Shown here piece by piece: positions 1 to 7,123 of a stretch of 64,000 nt of DNA. A model generated the notes under the pieces. That model saw nothing but the letters and a program-made list of their open reading frames with translations. It was not told where the DNA came from and did not search any database. The position numbers were made by a program, and so were the translations under genes. Numbering within the stretch: the stretch's first letter is position 1; the number at the start of each line of letters is the position of its first letter. Source of the DNA: Limnohabitans sp. MMS-10A-192 (lineage in GTDB: Bacteria > Pseudomonadota > Gammaproteobacteria > Burkholderiales > Burkholderiaceae_C); contig NZ_NERX01000008.1 of assembly GCF_003063335.1 (NCBI RefSeq), forward strand, positions 1 through 64,000, in the 5' to 3' direction.

Positions 1-124
1 TTACATCGAGGGTTTCTACAATCGAGTGCGACGCCACAAGCATCTCGATCAACTCAGCCCCCATGAGTTCGAGCGCCAGCGTCAAACTGCGCTATGAAAA
101 GTGTCTACTGATTTGGGGGAATGC
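1..124 (+). mobile_element. Right end of an IS3-family insertion sequence, cut by window start
   Basis: The first 97 bases carry the C-terminus of an IS3-type transposase. About 10 bases after its stop lies TGTCTACTGATTTGGGG, which looks like the right terminal inverted repeat of such an element, because IS3-family ends normally lie just after the orfB stop. The left end is outside the window, so neither the terminal repeat nor the target-site duplication can be checked. The right boundary near 124 is approximate. Confidence 0.55.
2..97 (+). CDS. IS3-family transposase (OrfB), C-terminal fragment
   Basis: An open frame enters from the left edge and ends at a TGA at 95-97, giving 31 residues. 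It begins YIEGFYNRVRRHKHLDQLSP, the typical C-terminal end of the DDE integrase core of IS3-family OrfB proteins (the YIE-FYN-RRH-LSP pattern). Whether the complete transposase is intact cannot be seen. The insertion sequence lies directly upstream of the permease gene at 255, so it could supply or disturb that gene's promoter. Confidence 0.7.
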   Translation, partial: YIEGFYNRVRRHKHLDQLSPHEFERQRQTAL

Positions 125-254
125 CAACAGGCGTAATTGACGGAAAGTGATATTCATAGACTTTCACTGATGTTCATGTATTTAAAAATCGATTTTACTT
201 TATGAGTCTATTTGGCCAAAATCGCGCTCACTGAAAACCCAAAAAAGATGTCTG

Positions 255-1238
255 ATGCCCGCCCTTGTTGATCCCGCTATTTTGTTTTTTGTGTTCGGTG
301 TGTTTGCCGGACTGGTCAAATCCAATCTGGAAATTCCCCCTGCCATTTCCCGCTTTTTATCGCTGTACCTGCTCATGGCCTTGGGCCTCAAAGGTGGCTT
401 TGCCCTGGCCCAGTCGGGCCTGACGTCCCAGGTCGCCATCAGCCTGAGTCTGGCGGTGGGCCTGGCCATGGCCGTGCCCTGGGTGAGCTACACCGTGCTG
501 CGCCGGTTCTTGGGCGGCTTTGATGCTGCGGCCTTGGCGGCCACTTATGGCTCGGTCAGTGCCGTGACCTTCATCACGGCCATGAACCACTTGGAAAGCC
601 ATGGCATGAGCTACGGCGGGCACATGGCCGCCGCCATGGCCTTGATGGAGTCGCCGGCCATCATCTTTGCGGTGCTGATGGCCAACCGCTTGCGCAAGCA
701 GACCGAGACCGCAATGGCGGCGCACGCCAAGCCCGCCACAAGCCGCGTCTCGATGGGCAAGATCCTGCACGAGTCCTTCACCGATGGAGCTCAACTGCTG
801 CTCTTAGGCGCCATGCTGATCGGCATGTTCAGCGGCGAGTCCGGCCGCGCTGCCATGCAACCCTTTTCGGTGGACCTGTTCAAAGGCATGCTGTCCTTTT
901 TTTTGCTTGACATGGGCTTGATGGCCGCCCGCAACTTGCCTGGTCTGCGGGGGCAGTCGGTGTGGCTGGTGGCCTATGGCCTGTTGGCCCCGCTGTGCCA
1001 TTCGGCTGTGGCGCTGGGTTTGTGCTGGCTTCTGGCCGTGCCCGTGGGCGATGCCGTGCTGCTCATGGTGCTGGGCGCCAGTGCGTCTTACATCGCGGTG
1101 CCCGCTGTGCTGCGTTACGCCATCCCCGAAGCGAACCCGTCCTTGTACGTGGGCCTGTCTTTGGGGCTGACGTTCCCCTTCAACATTTTGTTGGGGATTG
1201 CCTTTTATACGAAGGTGGCTCAGTGGCTGCTGACTTGA
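255..1238 (+). CDS. SbtA/DUF897-family sodium-dependent bicarbonate permease
   Basis: This 327-residue inner-membrane protein is almost entirely hydrophobic, with about ten helices in two halves joined by a short polar stretch near residues 145-170. The opening (PAILFFVFGVFAGLVKSNLE), the conserved LMALGLKGGFAL and the closing LGLTFPFNILLGI match the DUF897 family. Its cyanobacterial member SbtA imports bicarbonate with sodium. The ATG at 255 is the first start that opens the frame; the Shine-Dalgarno is weak. It is monocistronic and converges on the photolyase operon with only 9 bases between stops. No SbtB-like PII partner is in the window. The substrate in a heterotroph is inferred from family membership; supply of bicarbonate to biotin carboxylases is one possibility. 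Confidence 0.85.
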   Translation: MPALVDPAILFFVFGVFAGLVKSNLEIPPAISRFLSLYLLMALGLKGGFALAQSGLTSQVAISLSLAVGLAMAVPWVSYTVLRRFLGGFDAAALAATYGSVSAVTFITAMNHLESHGMSYGGHMAAAMALMESPAIIFAVLMANRLRKQTETAMAAHAKPATSRVSMGKILHESFTDGAQLLLLGAMLIGMFSGESGRAAMQPFSVDLFKGMLSFFLLDMGLMAARNLPGLRGQSVWLVAYGLLAPLCHSAVALGLCWLLAVPVGDAVLLMVLGASASYIAVPAVLRYAIPEANPSLYVGLSLGLTFPFNILLGIAFYTKVAQWLLT

Positions 1239-1247
1239 AGCCCACGC

Positions 1248-2792
1248 TCAAAACTGTCGGTGCAGCGTGGCGGCTTGCCCAATGGCCTCGCGTTGCTCTG
1301 TTGAAAGCCGCCCCAAATTTTTCAGCTGCATCGCCATGCGTGGGTTGGTCTTGAGCATCGCTTCGTGGCGCATCAAAAAATCCCAATACAGCGTGGTGTA
1401 AGGGCAAGCTTTCGGCCCCGTCGACTGCGCCGGATCAAACTTGCAGCCCTGGCAGTGGTTGCTCATGCGCTGGATGTATTTGCCCGTAGCCACATAAGGC
1501 TTGCTGGCCATCAGGCCGCCATCGCCAAACTGCGACATGCCCAAGGTGTTGGGCAACTCCACCCATTCCACCGCATCCACATACACACTCAAAAACCAGC
1601 TGTGCATCTGCTGCGGGTGCACACCGCGCAGCAAGCCATACAGCCCCAGCACCATCAGCCGCTGGATGTGGTGCGCGTAGCCATGCCGCAGTGTTTGCTT
1701 TAAGGCATCGCGCAGGCAAGCCATGTCGGTCTCGCCCGTCCAGAAAAATTCGGGCAAGGCTTCTTGCGCGTCCAGCGCATTGAGCTCGATGTAGCGGGGC
1801 ATCTGCGTCCAGTACATGCCGCGCACGTATTCGCGCCAGCCCAAAATTTGCCGCACAAAACCTTCCACGGCGGGCAATGGTGCATGGCCACGCGCCCAGG
1901 CTTGTTCGGCGGCTTGCACCACCTCATGCGCAGACAAGAGCTTGAGGTTCATGCAGGCCGACAATTGCGAGTGGTACAGCCATGGCTCGCCCGCCCACAT
2001 GGCGTCTTCGTACTGACCGAAGAGCGGCAGCCGGTGGGTGATGAAGTCGTCCAAAGCCTGCAGCGCCTGCGCCCGCGTGACGGGCCAGGCAAAGTCTTGC
2101 AGTTGCCCGGGTGCATGGGGCAGCGCGCGTGACACCAAGGCCAGCACCTCTTGCGTGGTCTCGTCGGGTGCAAAGCGTTGTGGCGCGGGCAGGTTTTGCG
2201 GGCCTTGTTTGCCGAAGGATTCGCGGTTGTCGGCGTCGAAATTCCACTGCCCGCCCACGGGTTTGCCGCCGTCCATCAGCACGCCAAAGCGTTGGCGTTG
2301 TTCGCGGTACCAATACTCCATGCGCAACTGTTTGCGGCCCTTGGCATGCGCTGCAAAATCGCGCACCGTGGTGAAAAAGCTGGTGTCGTCGTGCAGCATC
2401 AGGGGCTTTTGCTGCGCCTTGGCCGTCGCCTGAATGGCCTGCAAGACGCGCCAGTCGCCCGGCGCGGTCATGCACAGGGCTTCGGGTCGCCAATGGGCGA
2501 TGGCGCGGGTCAGCTCGCCTGCCAAGGTGCCTGTGTTGTCCGCATCGTCCAGCTCGGTGTAATGCACCGTCCAGCCTTGTGCGCGCAGGGCCTGTGCAAA
2601 GTGCCGCATGGCACTCAAAAACAAAGCCGTGCGTTGTTTGGACGAGGGCACATGGGTGGACTCTTCCATGACCTCGCCCATCCAGACCACATCGTGCTGC
2701 GGGTCAAAATTTTGCAACGCACTGGCGTTCAGGTCCAGCTGGTCGCCCAGCACCAGAACCAGGTGCCGAATCGGCGGGGAGGGGTGTTGCAT
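1248..2792 (-). CDS. Iron-sulfur (6-4)-type photolyase / CryB-like (DPRP family)
   Basis: A 514-residue member of the iron-sulfur bacterial cryptochrome and photolyase (FeS-BCP) family, whose members such as Agrobacterium PhrB repair (6-4) photoproducts or, as Rhodobacter CryB, act in light signalling. The N-terminal DPRP domain starts HLVLVLGDQLDL. Four cysteines, C359, C447, C450 and C463, have the spacing I recall for the PhrB 4Fe-4S ligands, with an 88-residue gap and then C-x2-C-x12-C. The start is the ATG at 2792, one base after the stop of the upstream photolyase gene. The frame stays open to 3230, but that extension lies inside the neighbour. The tight spacing indicates cotranscription with genes up to 5867. 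The family is certain; repair versus signalling is not decided by sequence. Confidence 0.92.
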   Translation of the reverse strand: MQHPSPPIRHLVLVLGDQLDLNASALQNFDPQHDVVWMGEVMEESTHVPSSKQRTALFLSAMRHFAQALRAQGWTVHYTELDDADNTGTLAGELTRAIAHWRPEALCMTAPGDWRVLQAIQATAKAQQKPLMLHDDTSFFTTVRDFAAHAKGRKQLRMEYWYREQRQRFGVLMDGGKPVGGQWNFDADNRESFGKQGPQNLPAPQRFAPDETTQEVLALVSRALPHAPGQLQDFAWPVTRAQALQALDDFITHRLPLFGQYEDAMWAGEPWLYHSQLSACMNLKLLSAHEVVQAAEQAWARGHAPLPAVEGFVRQILGWREYVRGMYWTQMPRYIELNALDAQEALPEFFWTGETDMACLRDALKQTLRHGYAHHIQRLMVLGLYGLLRGVHPQQMHSWFLSVYVDAVEWVELPNTLGMSQFGDGGLMASKPYVATGKYIQRMSNHCQGCKFDPAQSTGPKACPYTTLYWDFLMRHEAMLKTNPRMAMQLKNLGRLSTEQREAIGQAATLHRQF

Positions 2793-2793
2793 G

Positions 2794-4320
2794 TCAAAAG
2801 TCCAGTGTGGTTTGTGCTTCTTGCGCGGGTGGTGGGCGGCGTTTGCGGTTGCCTTCGGGGCGCTTGCGCGAAGCGTGTTTGTCGATGACGGCTTGCTTGG
2901 CCTGACGCACCAGTGAGGTGTTGCGCCTGGCGTGCAGCAAGGCCTTGGCCTTGCGCGTGGCTTCGGCAAGATCGACCACGGGTAGGGGCCAGTCGCGTCC
3001 CACCACCACGCCGCACTGCGCCTGCACCGAAGGCGGCATTTTCCAAGGCTCGAACAACCAGCTGTCGGGCACTTGCCGCAGCACAGGCAGCCAGCGCCGC
3101 ACAAAGATGCCTTGCGGGTCTTGGTCTTGGGCTTGTTTGATCGGGTTGTACACGCGGGTGGTGTTGATGCCGGTGGTGCCCGACTGCATTTGCATCTGGC
3201 TCCAGTGGATGCCGGGTTCGTAATCCACAAACTGCGAGGCCAGCCAGTGGCCCACTTGGTCCCAGTGCAGCCACAGCGGATAGGCCGCCACCGAGACCAG
3301 CATGGCCCGCATCCTGAAATTGAGCCAGCCGGTTTGTTGCAGCATGGTCACGCAGGCATCGACCAGGGGCCAGCCGGTGGTGGCGGTGCGCAGCCGTTCA
3401 AAGTGCGCCGCGTTCCAGTCGTTCTCGCGCAGGCCGTCATAGCCCCGGTGCATGTTGCGCGTTTCGATGGCGGGTTCGCTTTCGAGCTTTTGCATGAAAT
3501 GGCAATGCCAGTGCAGGCGGCTCATGAAAGCGCTCAGCCCTTTGCGTGTCCAACTGTCCAGATGGACTTGGCGCAGGTTTTCTTCGGTGGCTTGCACGAC
3601 CTCGCGCAGGCTCAGGCACCCCCAGCTCAAATAGGGCGAGAGTCTGGAGCAAGCACTGCTGGCGCTCAGCGGTGATGAAATGCCGCCCCGGTATTGGCTG
3701 CTGCGCTCGCGCAAAAAACTGTGCAGCGTGCGCAGGCCTTCGCTGCGGCCACCGGTTTGGCGCTCTGGGGCTTCGTCTGTGGGGCGTCCCCAAGCTTGCC
3801 ACTCGGGAAAGGTTTGCGCAGCCCAGGGCCAGTCGGCGCTTTGCAGGGCGGGCGTGGGCTCTTGCGGCGCGTCCATCAGCTGCTGCCAGTGCTCACTCCA
3901 CTGGTCGCGGCTTTGCAGGCGGCGGACCACGCCGTGTTGGCGCTGCTCTTGCCACACCACGCCATGCGATGTGCACCACGTGGCCACCGCCAGGTCGCGC
4001 TGGTAGGTCAGGCCATTGCCGGTTTCCTGGTGCGAGTGCAGGTGGCTGAAGGGCTGCACTTGGTGCAGTTGTTCCAACACCTCGGTCACTTCGCCGGTCA
4101 CCACATGCAGCACCTGGCCGCAGGCCTTGAGTTGCCGGTACAGGTCGCGCAGGCATTCACGCACAAAGTCGAACTGCCTTTGCGAGGCATCGGGGGCGCA
4201 CCAATACGAGGGCTCGATGATGTACACGCACAGCACTGGCCCTTGCGCGGCCGCCTGCGCCAAGGCGGCGTGGTCGTGCACGCGCAAATCGCGCTTGAAC
4301 CAGACCAGTTGTGTGCCCAT
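2794..4320 (-). CDS. FAD-binding deoxyribodipyrimidine photolyase / cryptochrome-family protein
   Basis: A 508-residue photolyase/cryptochrome protein. The N-terminal Rossmann-type antenna domain opens with TQLVWFKRDLRVHDHAALAQ. The FAD-binding domain is in the C-terminal half, with WPLVDACVTMLQQTGWLNFR and a GTTGINTTRVYNP stretch. Textbook class I photolyases have WMHNR in the former region, while here the residues are WLNFR. This places it in a divergent bacterial subgroup rather than with the E. coli PhrB type. The C-terminus ends in a basic tail of Lys, Arg and Pro. It is 16 bases downstream of the unknown gene and 1 base upstream of the iron-sulfur photolyase. CPD repair is the expected role; a cryptochrome-like signalling role is not excluded. 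Confidence 0.88.
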   Translation of the reverse strand: MGTQLVWFKRDLRVHDHAALAQAAAQGPVLCVYIIEPSYWCAPDASQRQFDFVRECLRDLYRQLKACGQVLHVVTGEVTEVLEQLHQVQPFSHLHSHQETGNGLTYQRDLAVATWCTSHGVVWQEQRQHGVVRRLQSRDQWSEHWQQLMDAPQEPTPALQSADWPWAAQTFPEWQAWGRPTDEAPERQTGGRSEGLRTLHSFLRERSSQYRGGISSPLSASSACSRLSPYLSWGCLSLREVVQATEENLRQVHLDSWTRKGLSAFMSRLHWHCHFMQKLESEPAIETRNMHRGYDGLRENDWNAAHFERLRTATTGWPLVDACVTMLQQTGWLNFRMRAMLVSVAAYPLWLHWDQVGHWLASQFVDYEPGIHWSQMQMQSGTTGINTTRVYNPIKQAQDQDPQGIFVRRWLPVLRQVPDSWLFEPWKMPPSVQAQCGVVVGRDWPLPVVDLAEATRKAKALLHARRNTSLVRQAKQAVIDKHASRKRPEGNRKRRPPPAQEAQTTLDF

Positions 4321-4336
4321 GTTGTGCGTCTGCTGC

Positions 4337-4846
4337 TCAATGCACCAGCTGGGGCTCGAAGCAAGCCAGCAGCTCAGGCGGCGCCGATGGCACTTGGCGC
4401 GCCAGATAAGAGCGGATCAAAGGTGCCGCGCGCCAGGGGTGTGTCTGCCCACTCCAGATGCCTTGCGGTTCGATCTGCAAACGGCCCGCCACGGCGCGCA
4501 TCAGCACCACCGAGGGCAGCAAGTCATCGAATTGCACCTCGACCAAGATCCATGGGCCCGCGCGCCTTGCCGCCTGCAAGCGGGCCGAGCGTGAAGCTGG
4601 GGGGCTGTAGGCCCGCACCGCGGCCAAGGCTTGTGCGTGCAAAACGTCTTGTTCGCTCAGTGTGTGCACCGCTGTGCAGTCACGGCGCAGGCGGTTGCTG
4701 GTGTCGGCCAACCAGCCTTGCACGTCCACCGCACGCCCGTCGATGGCCAGCAGGTGGCCGTTGTCGGTGGGCATCCACCGCAGATGACTCAGGGCCACAC
4801 ACAGCGCGGTGAAGGCCAGCACGGTCAGGGCAACGTGTCGTTTCAT
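4337..4846 (-). CDS. Unknown membrane-anchored or secreted protein in the photolyase operon
   Basis: A 169-residue protein I do not recognise. It starts with a short basic n-region and one hydrophobic stretch (MKRHVALTVLAFTALCVALS), so it is either exported or held by one helix, with about 145 residues outside the cytoplasm. The rest is mixed and mostly helical-looking. Two cysteines follow the membrane segment (RRDCTA and ACFEPQ). No catalytic motif stands out. It lies 19 bases after the MerR-type gene and 16 bases before the photolyase gene, all on the same strand, so it is very likely cotranscribed with both. That context suggests a part in the light or UV response, but this is inference. 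Confidence 0.75.
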   Translation of the reverse strand: MKRHVALTVLAFTALCVALSHLRWMPTDNGHLLAIDGRAVDVQGWLADTSNRLRRDCTAVHTLSEQDVLHAQALAAVRAYSPPASRSARLQAARRAGPWILVEVQFDDLLPSVVLMRAVAGRLQIEPQGIWSGQTHPWRAAPLIRSYLARQVPSAPPELLACFEPQLVH

Positions 4847-4865
4847 GGTTCAAGCGCGCCTGAAG

Positions 4866-5867
4866 TCAGGACGCTTGTGCGCCCCACGAGGGGATTTGCG
4901 GCAAGGTGATGTTTTCGTGTTGCGCCACCATCTCCAAAGCCTTTTCAAACAAGGCGCGGGCCGAGCCAGATACCGAGCTCAGGTAGGCGTGCAAATGCGC
5001 ATCCTCTGCGCTTTTGTTCAGGCACTCCTGGCTGTACTGCTCAAAGCTGGCCAGTTGCGAGATCAACTCGGCCACATGGCGTGGGCATTCGCACAGCACT
5101 TTGTTGGGGCTGTTGGCCACGCGGTGCAAGGTCTCGTCGCTGTATTTGCGCGGCGGCACCAAACCGCTGCGCTGCACATCGCTCGCCTCGGGGTTGTGGT
5201 CCAGCCACAAGAGCGAGTTGATCAACTCGCCCAGCTCCGCATTCGAGATCGGCTCCCTGCGCACCTTGATGCCCGCCAGCTTGAGGCCCGCGATGACGGG
5301 CTCTTGCCCGAAGTTGTAGAGCACGATGGCCTGTTGAAACGGGTGGGCGTGCACCAGGCGCTGGATGTCGTTGCCCGCCAGCACGTGCAAGGAGTTCACC
5401 CGCACCAACAACACCTGCGGGCGCGAGGGCATGGGGGCGTTGGCGGCCTCGTCCAGGTCTTCCAGGATCTCGGTGATCTGGATCGGCTTGTCGGGCAAAG
5501 CCAGCGCCAATTGGCCCGAGGCGACGCGTGCGGCCATGCCCACACCCACCACCGCCACGGTGACCGGGGCCTGCGAGGGCGCTGCCGTGCGGCTGCGCTG
5601 GCCGGCGCTGCGTTGTTGCTGCAGCAATGCATTGAGTTGCGTGGCGGACAGCTTGGCCAAAGTGCTGATGCTGTGCCCGCATTCGGTCAGTTGCCGGATC
5701 AAGGACGCCCGCAGCGCATCTTCGTCGGAGTAAAGCCGGTGCCGGCCTTCCGACTTGCCCGGTGTGAATGCGCCGTGCCGCGCCTCCCAAACGCGCAAGG
5801 TGGAGACAGGCACGCCACTGAGGGCCGAGATGGCGCCGATGCGGTGGTTGGCAATGGGTGAGCTCAT
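4866..5867 (-). CDS. MerR-family transcriptional regulator heading the photolyase operon
   Basis: A 333-residue regulator with a MerR helix-turn-helix at residues 8-75 (RIGAISALSGVPVSTLRVWE). A Rossmann-like region follows from about residue 100 (VTVAVVGVGMAARVASGQLA), then a helical C-terminal domain (about 255-325) containing three nearby cysteines. Light-sensing LitR/CarH regulators share the HTH plus C-terminal Rossmann layout and control photolyase genes. Here I find neither the DxHxxG cobalamin motif nor room for the four-helix bundle that precedes it, so B12 photosensing is unlikely. It is the first gene of the leftward unit that includes both photolyases and is divergent from the Rrf2-type gene. 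No strong ribosome-binding site precedes the ATG. Confidence 0.85.
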   Translation of the reverse strand: MSSPIANHRIGAISALSGVPVSTLRVWEARHGAFTPGKSEGRHRLYSDEDALRASLIRQLTECGHSISTLAKLSATQLNALLQQQRSAGQRSRTAAPSQAPVTVAVVGVGMAARVASGQLALALPDKPIQITEILEDLDEAANAPMPSRPQVLLVRVNSLHVLAGNDIQRLVHAHPFQQAIVLYNFGQEPVIAGLKLAGIKVRREPISNAELGELINSLLWLDHNPEASDVQRSGLVPPRKYSDETLHRVANSPNKVLCECPRHVAELISQLASFEQYSQECLNKSAEDAHLHAYLSSVSGSARALFEKALEMVAQHENITLPQIPSWGAQAS

Positions 5868-5877
5868 GGCGGATGTT

Positions 5878-5932
5878 TTGAGTAGATATTGAACTGAATT
5901 TTATGTATAAATTAAAAATTGAGTAGATATTG
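5878..5932. promoter_or_regulatory. Divergent promoter spacer with a 14-bp direct repeat (candidate operator)
   Basis: The AT-rich 113-bp gap between the MerR-type and Rrf2-type genes holds two identical copies of TTGAGTAGATATTG, at 5878-5891 and 5919-5932. Their starts are 41 bp apart, about four helical turns. On the minus strand the motif reads CAATATCTACTCAA, and the sequence between the copies includes TATACATAAAAT, a plausible -10 region for the photolyase operon. The position makes this the obvious site for either divergent regulator. Binding is not shown by sequence alone. Confidence 0.55.
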
Positions 5933-5980
5933 GGGTGATGGATGATAGATTCAGCGCTCAGAAGTGGAGGACATCCCTGT

Positions 5981-6505
5981 ATGTTGAGCAAAAAAGTGTT
6001 TCATGCCGTCAATGCCCTGGTGGTCATGGCGTGTCTGCCAGTCGGCAGCACCATCACCACCGCCGATTTGGCTGCTCAGGTGGGCTTGTCGGTGTCCTAC
6101 GTAGAAAGCCTGCTCAAAGCGCTGCGTGAGCATGGTTTTGTCCGCGCCACCCGTGGCCCAGGCGGTGGTTACGACCTGGCCCGGAGTGCCGACAGCATGA
6201 GTGTCTGGTCTGTGGTGACCGCCTTGGACCCTTACCCCGAGCCCCCCGTGTTGCAAGGTGAATTGCAAATCGATCTGGAGCAAGCGCTTGGGCAGTCGCT
6301 GGAGCGCGAACTCCAGGCTTTTTTGAGCGAGACTTTCATCGGCGACCACGTCAGTGAAACCCTGTCCACATCGCTGCCGCGCAAAGCCAAGGTTTGGGAT
6401 TTCGGCTTCAAGCCCATGGCGCCCCAATGGCGACCCGAAGCGCCCAACTCGGTGTTTCAGTTGTCGCAATTCATGGCGGCACCCGCGTCCACATGGCGCG
6501 CCTGA
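5981..6505 (+). CDS. Rrf2-family transcriptional regulator without iron-sulfur cysteines
   Basis: A 174-residue protein with the Rrf2 winged helix (AAQVGLSVSYVESLLKALRE, then GFVRATRGPGGGYDLAR). IscR and NsrR bind an iron-sulfur cluster through three cysteines after this domain. None is present here, so it must sense something else or act by another ligand. The C-terminal half is longer than usual and not recognised. The ATG at 5981 is preferred to the in-frame ATG at 5942 because GGAGG sits 10 bases upstream and family members begin at MLSKK. It is divergent from the MerR-type regulator and 10 bases upstream of the DUF2256 gene. Confidence 0.85.
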   Translation: MLSKKVFHAVNALVVMACLPVGSTITTADLAAQVGLSVSYVESLLKALREHGFVRATRGPGGGYDLARSADSMSVWSVVTALDPYPEPPVLQGELQIDLEQALGQSLERELQAFLSETFIGDHVSETLSTSLPRKAKVWDFGFKPMAPQWRPEAPNSVFQLSQFMAAPASTWRA

Positions 6506-6515
6506 GGCGGGCGCG

Positions 6516-6686
6516 ATGACCGCTTCTTTCAAGGGCAACAAAGCGCAGCTGCCCAGCAAAACCTGCCAAGCCTGCCAGCGCACCATGACATGGCGCAAAG
6601 CCTGGGCCAAGAACTGGGACGAGGTCAAATACTGCTCGGACGCTTGCCGCAGTGCGGCCAAGCGCCGTCAGATGCCTGCGGCCTGA
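6516..6686 (+). CDS. DUF2256 zinc-ribbon-like small protein
   Basis: A 56-residue protein with the DUF2256 signature: KTCQACQRTMTWRKAW, then WDEVKYCSDACR. The two CxxC-type pairs (C-x2-C and C-x3-C) should bind one zinc. Its function is unknown. In many proteobacteria DUF2256 genes lie beside cryB/photolyase and MerR-type light-response genes, which agrees with its place here. The ATG at 6516 starts 10 bases after the Rrf2 stop, with GGCGGG upstream as a weak ribosome-binding site. It is read in the same direction as the following HNH gene. Confidence 0.88.
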   Translation: MTASFKGNKAQLPSKTCQACQRTMTWRKAWAKNWDEVKYCSDACRSAAKRRQMPAA

Positions 6687-6708
6687 GCCCTGCCGCAAGG
6701 GGCTGCGC

Positions 6709-7056
6709 GTGTTGGGCAAAATCAAACGACAGCAAAGATGGGCGCTTGATTTGGCACCCGAGCCCTCCGCGCTGCCGGTGTGCCCTTTGTGTGGGCGCGA
6801 GATCCCGCCTGCCGAGCAAGACGCCCACCACTTCGTGCCCAAGTCCAAAGGCGGGCGCGAGACCCAGTTGCTGCACCGCATCTGCCACCGGCAAGTCCAT
6901 GCGCTCTTGTCCGAGACCGAATTGGCGCGGCAGTTCAACACGCCGCAAGCCTTGCTGGCGCACCCGGATGTGCTGAAGTTCGTGGCCTGGGTCCAGCGCA
7001 AGCCGCCTGACTTCTTTGAGAAAAGCCGAAAAAGCGCGCAACGGCGACGTGCGTGA
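6709..7056 (+). CDS. Small HNH endonuclease-family protein
   Basis: A protein of about 115 residues with a compact HNH fold. CPLCGREIP gives the first zinc pair, DAHHFVPKSKGG the catalytic HH, and LHRICHRQVHAL the last Cys/His pair. The gene shares the DUF2256 strand and may be translationally linked, since the two are 22 bases apart. I chose the GTG at 6709 because AGGGG lies about 7 bases upstream. A longer frame opens at 6652 inside the DUF2256 gene, and a TTG follows at 6712. The basic C-terminus (SAQRRRA) fits a nucleic-acid-binding protein. The substrate is unknown, and a role in UV damage processing would be speculation from context. Confidence 0.82.
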   Translation: MLGKIKRQQRWALDLAPEPSALPVCPLCGREIPPAEQDAHHFVPKSKGGRETQLLHRICHRQVHALLSETELARQFNTPQALLAHPDVLKFVAWVQRKPPDFFEKSRKSAQRRRA

Positions 7057-7077
7057 ACATCCCGATCGACCATGAAA

Positions 7078-7106
7078 AAGGGCGCCGAAGCGCCCTTGGG
7101 TTTTTT
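7078..7106 (+). terminator. Rho-independent terminator after the HNH gene
   Basis: Perfect hairpin AAGGGCGC-CGAA-GCGCCCTT followed by GGG and six T. A second inverted repeat, TTTTTTCAGTT-GG-AACTGAAAAA, overlaps the T run and reaches the actP stop. The pair can therefore terminate the convergent actP transcript as well. Confidence 0.85.
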
Positions 7107-7123
7107 CAGTTGGAACTGAAAAA

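Noticed and set aside
2792..3230. N-terminal extension of the iron-sulfur photolyase frame to 660 residues
   Set aside because: The extension overlaps the upstream photolyase gene in another frame, is Pro/Cys/Thr-rich nonsense, and family proteins start at the ATG at 2792.
4866..5867. B12-dependent CarH/LitR photoreceptor
   Set aside because: The HTH and Rossmann-like layout is similar, but the DxHxxG cobalamin motif and the preceding helical bundle were not found.
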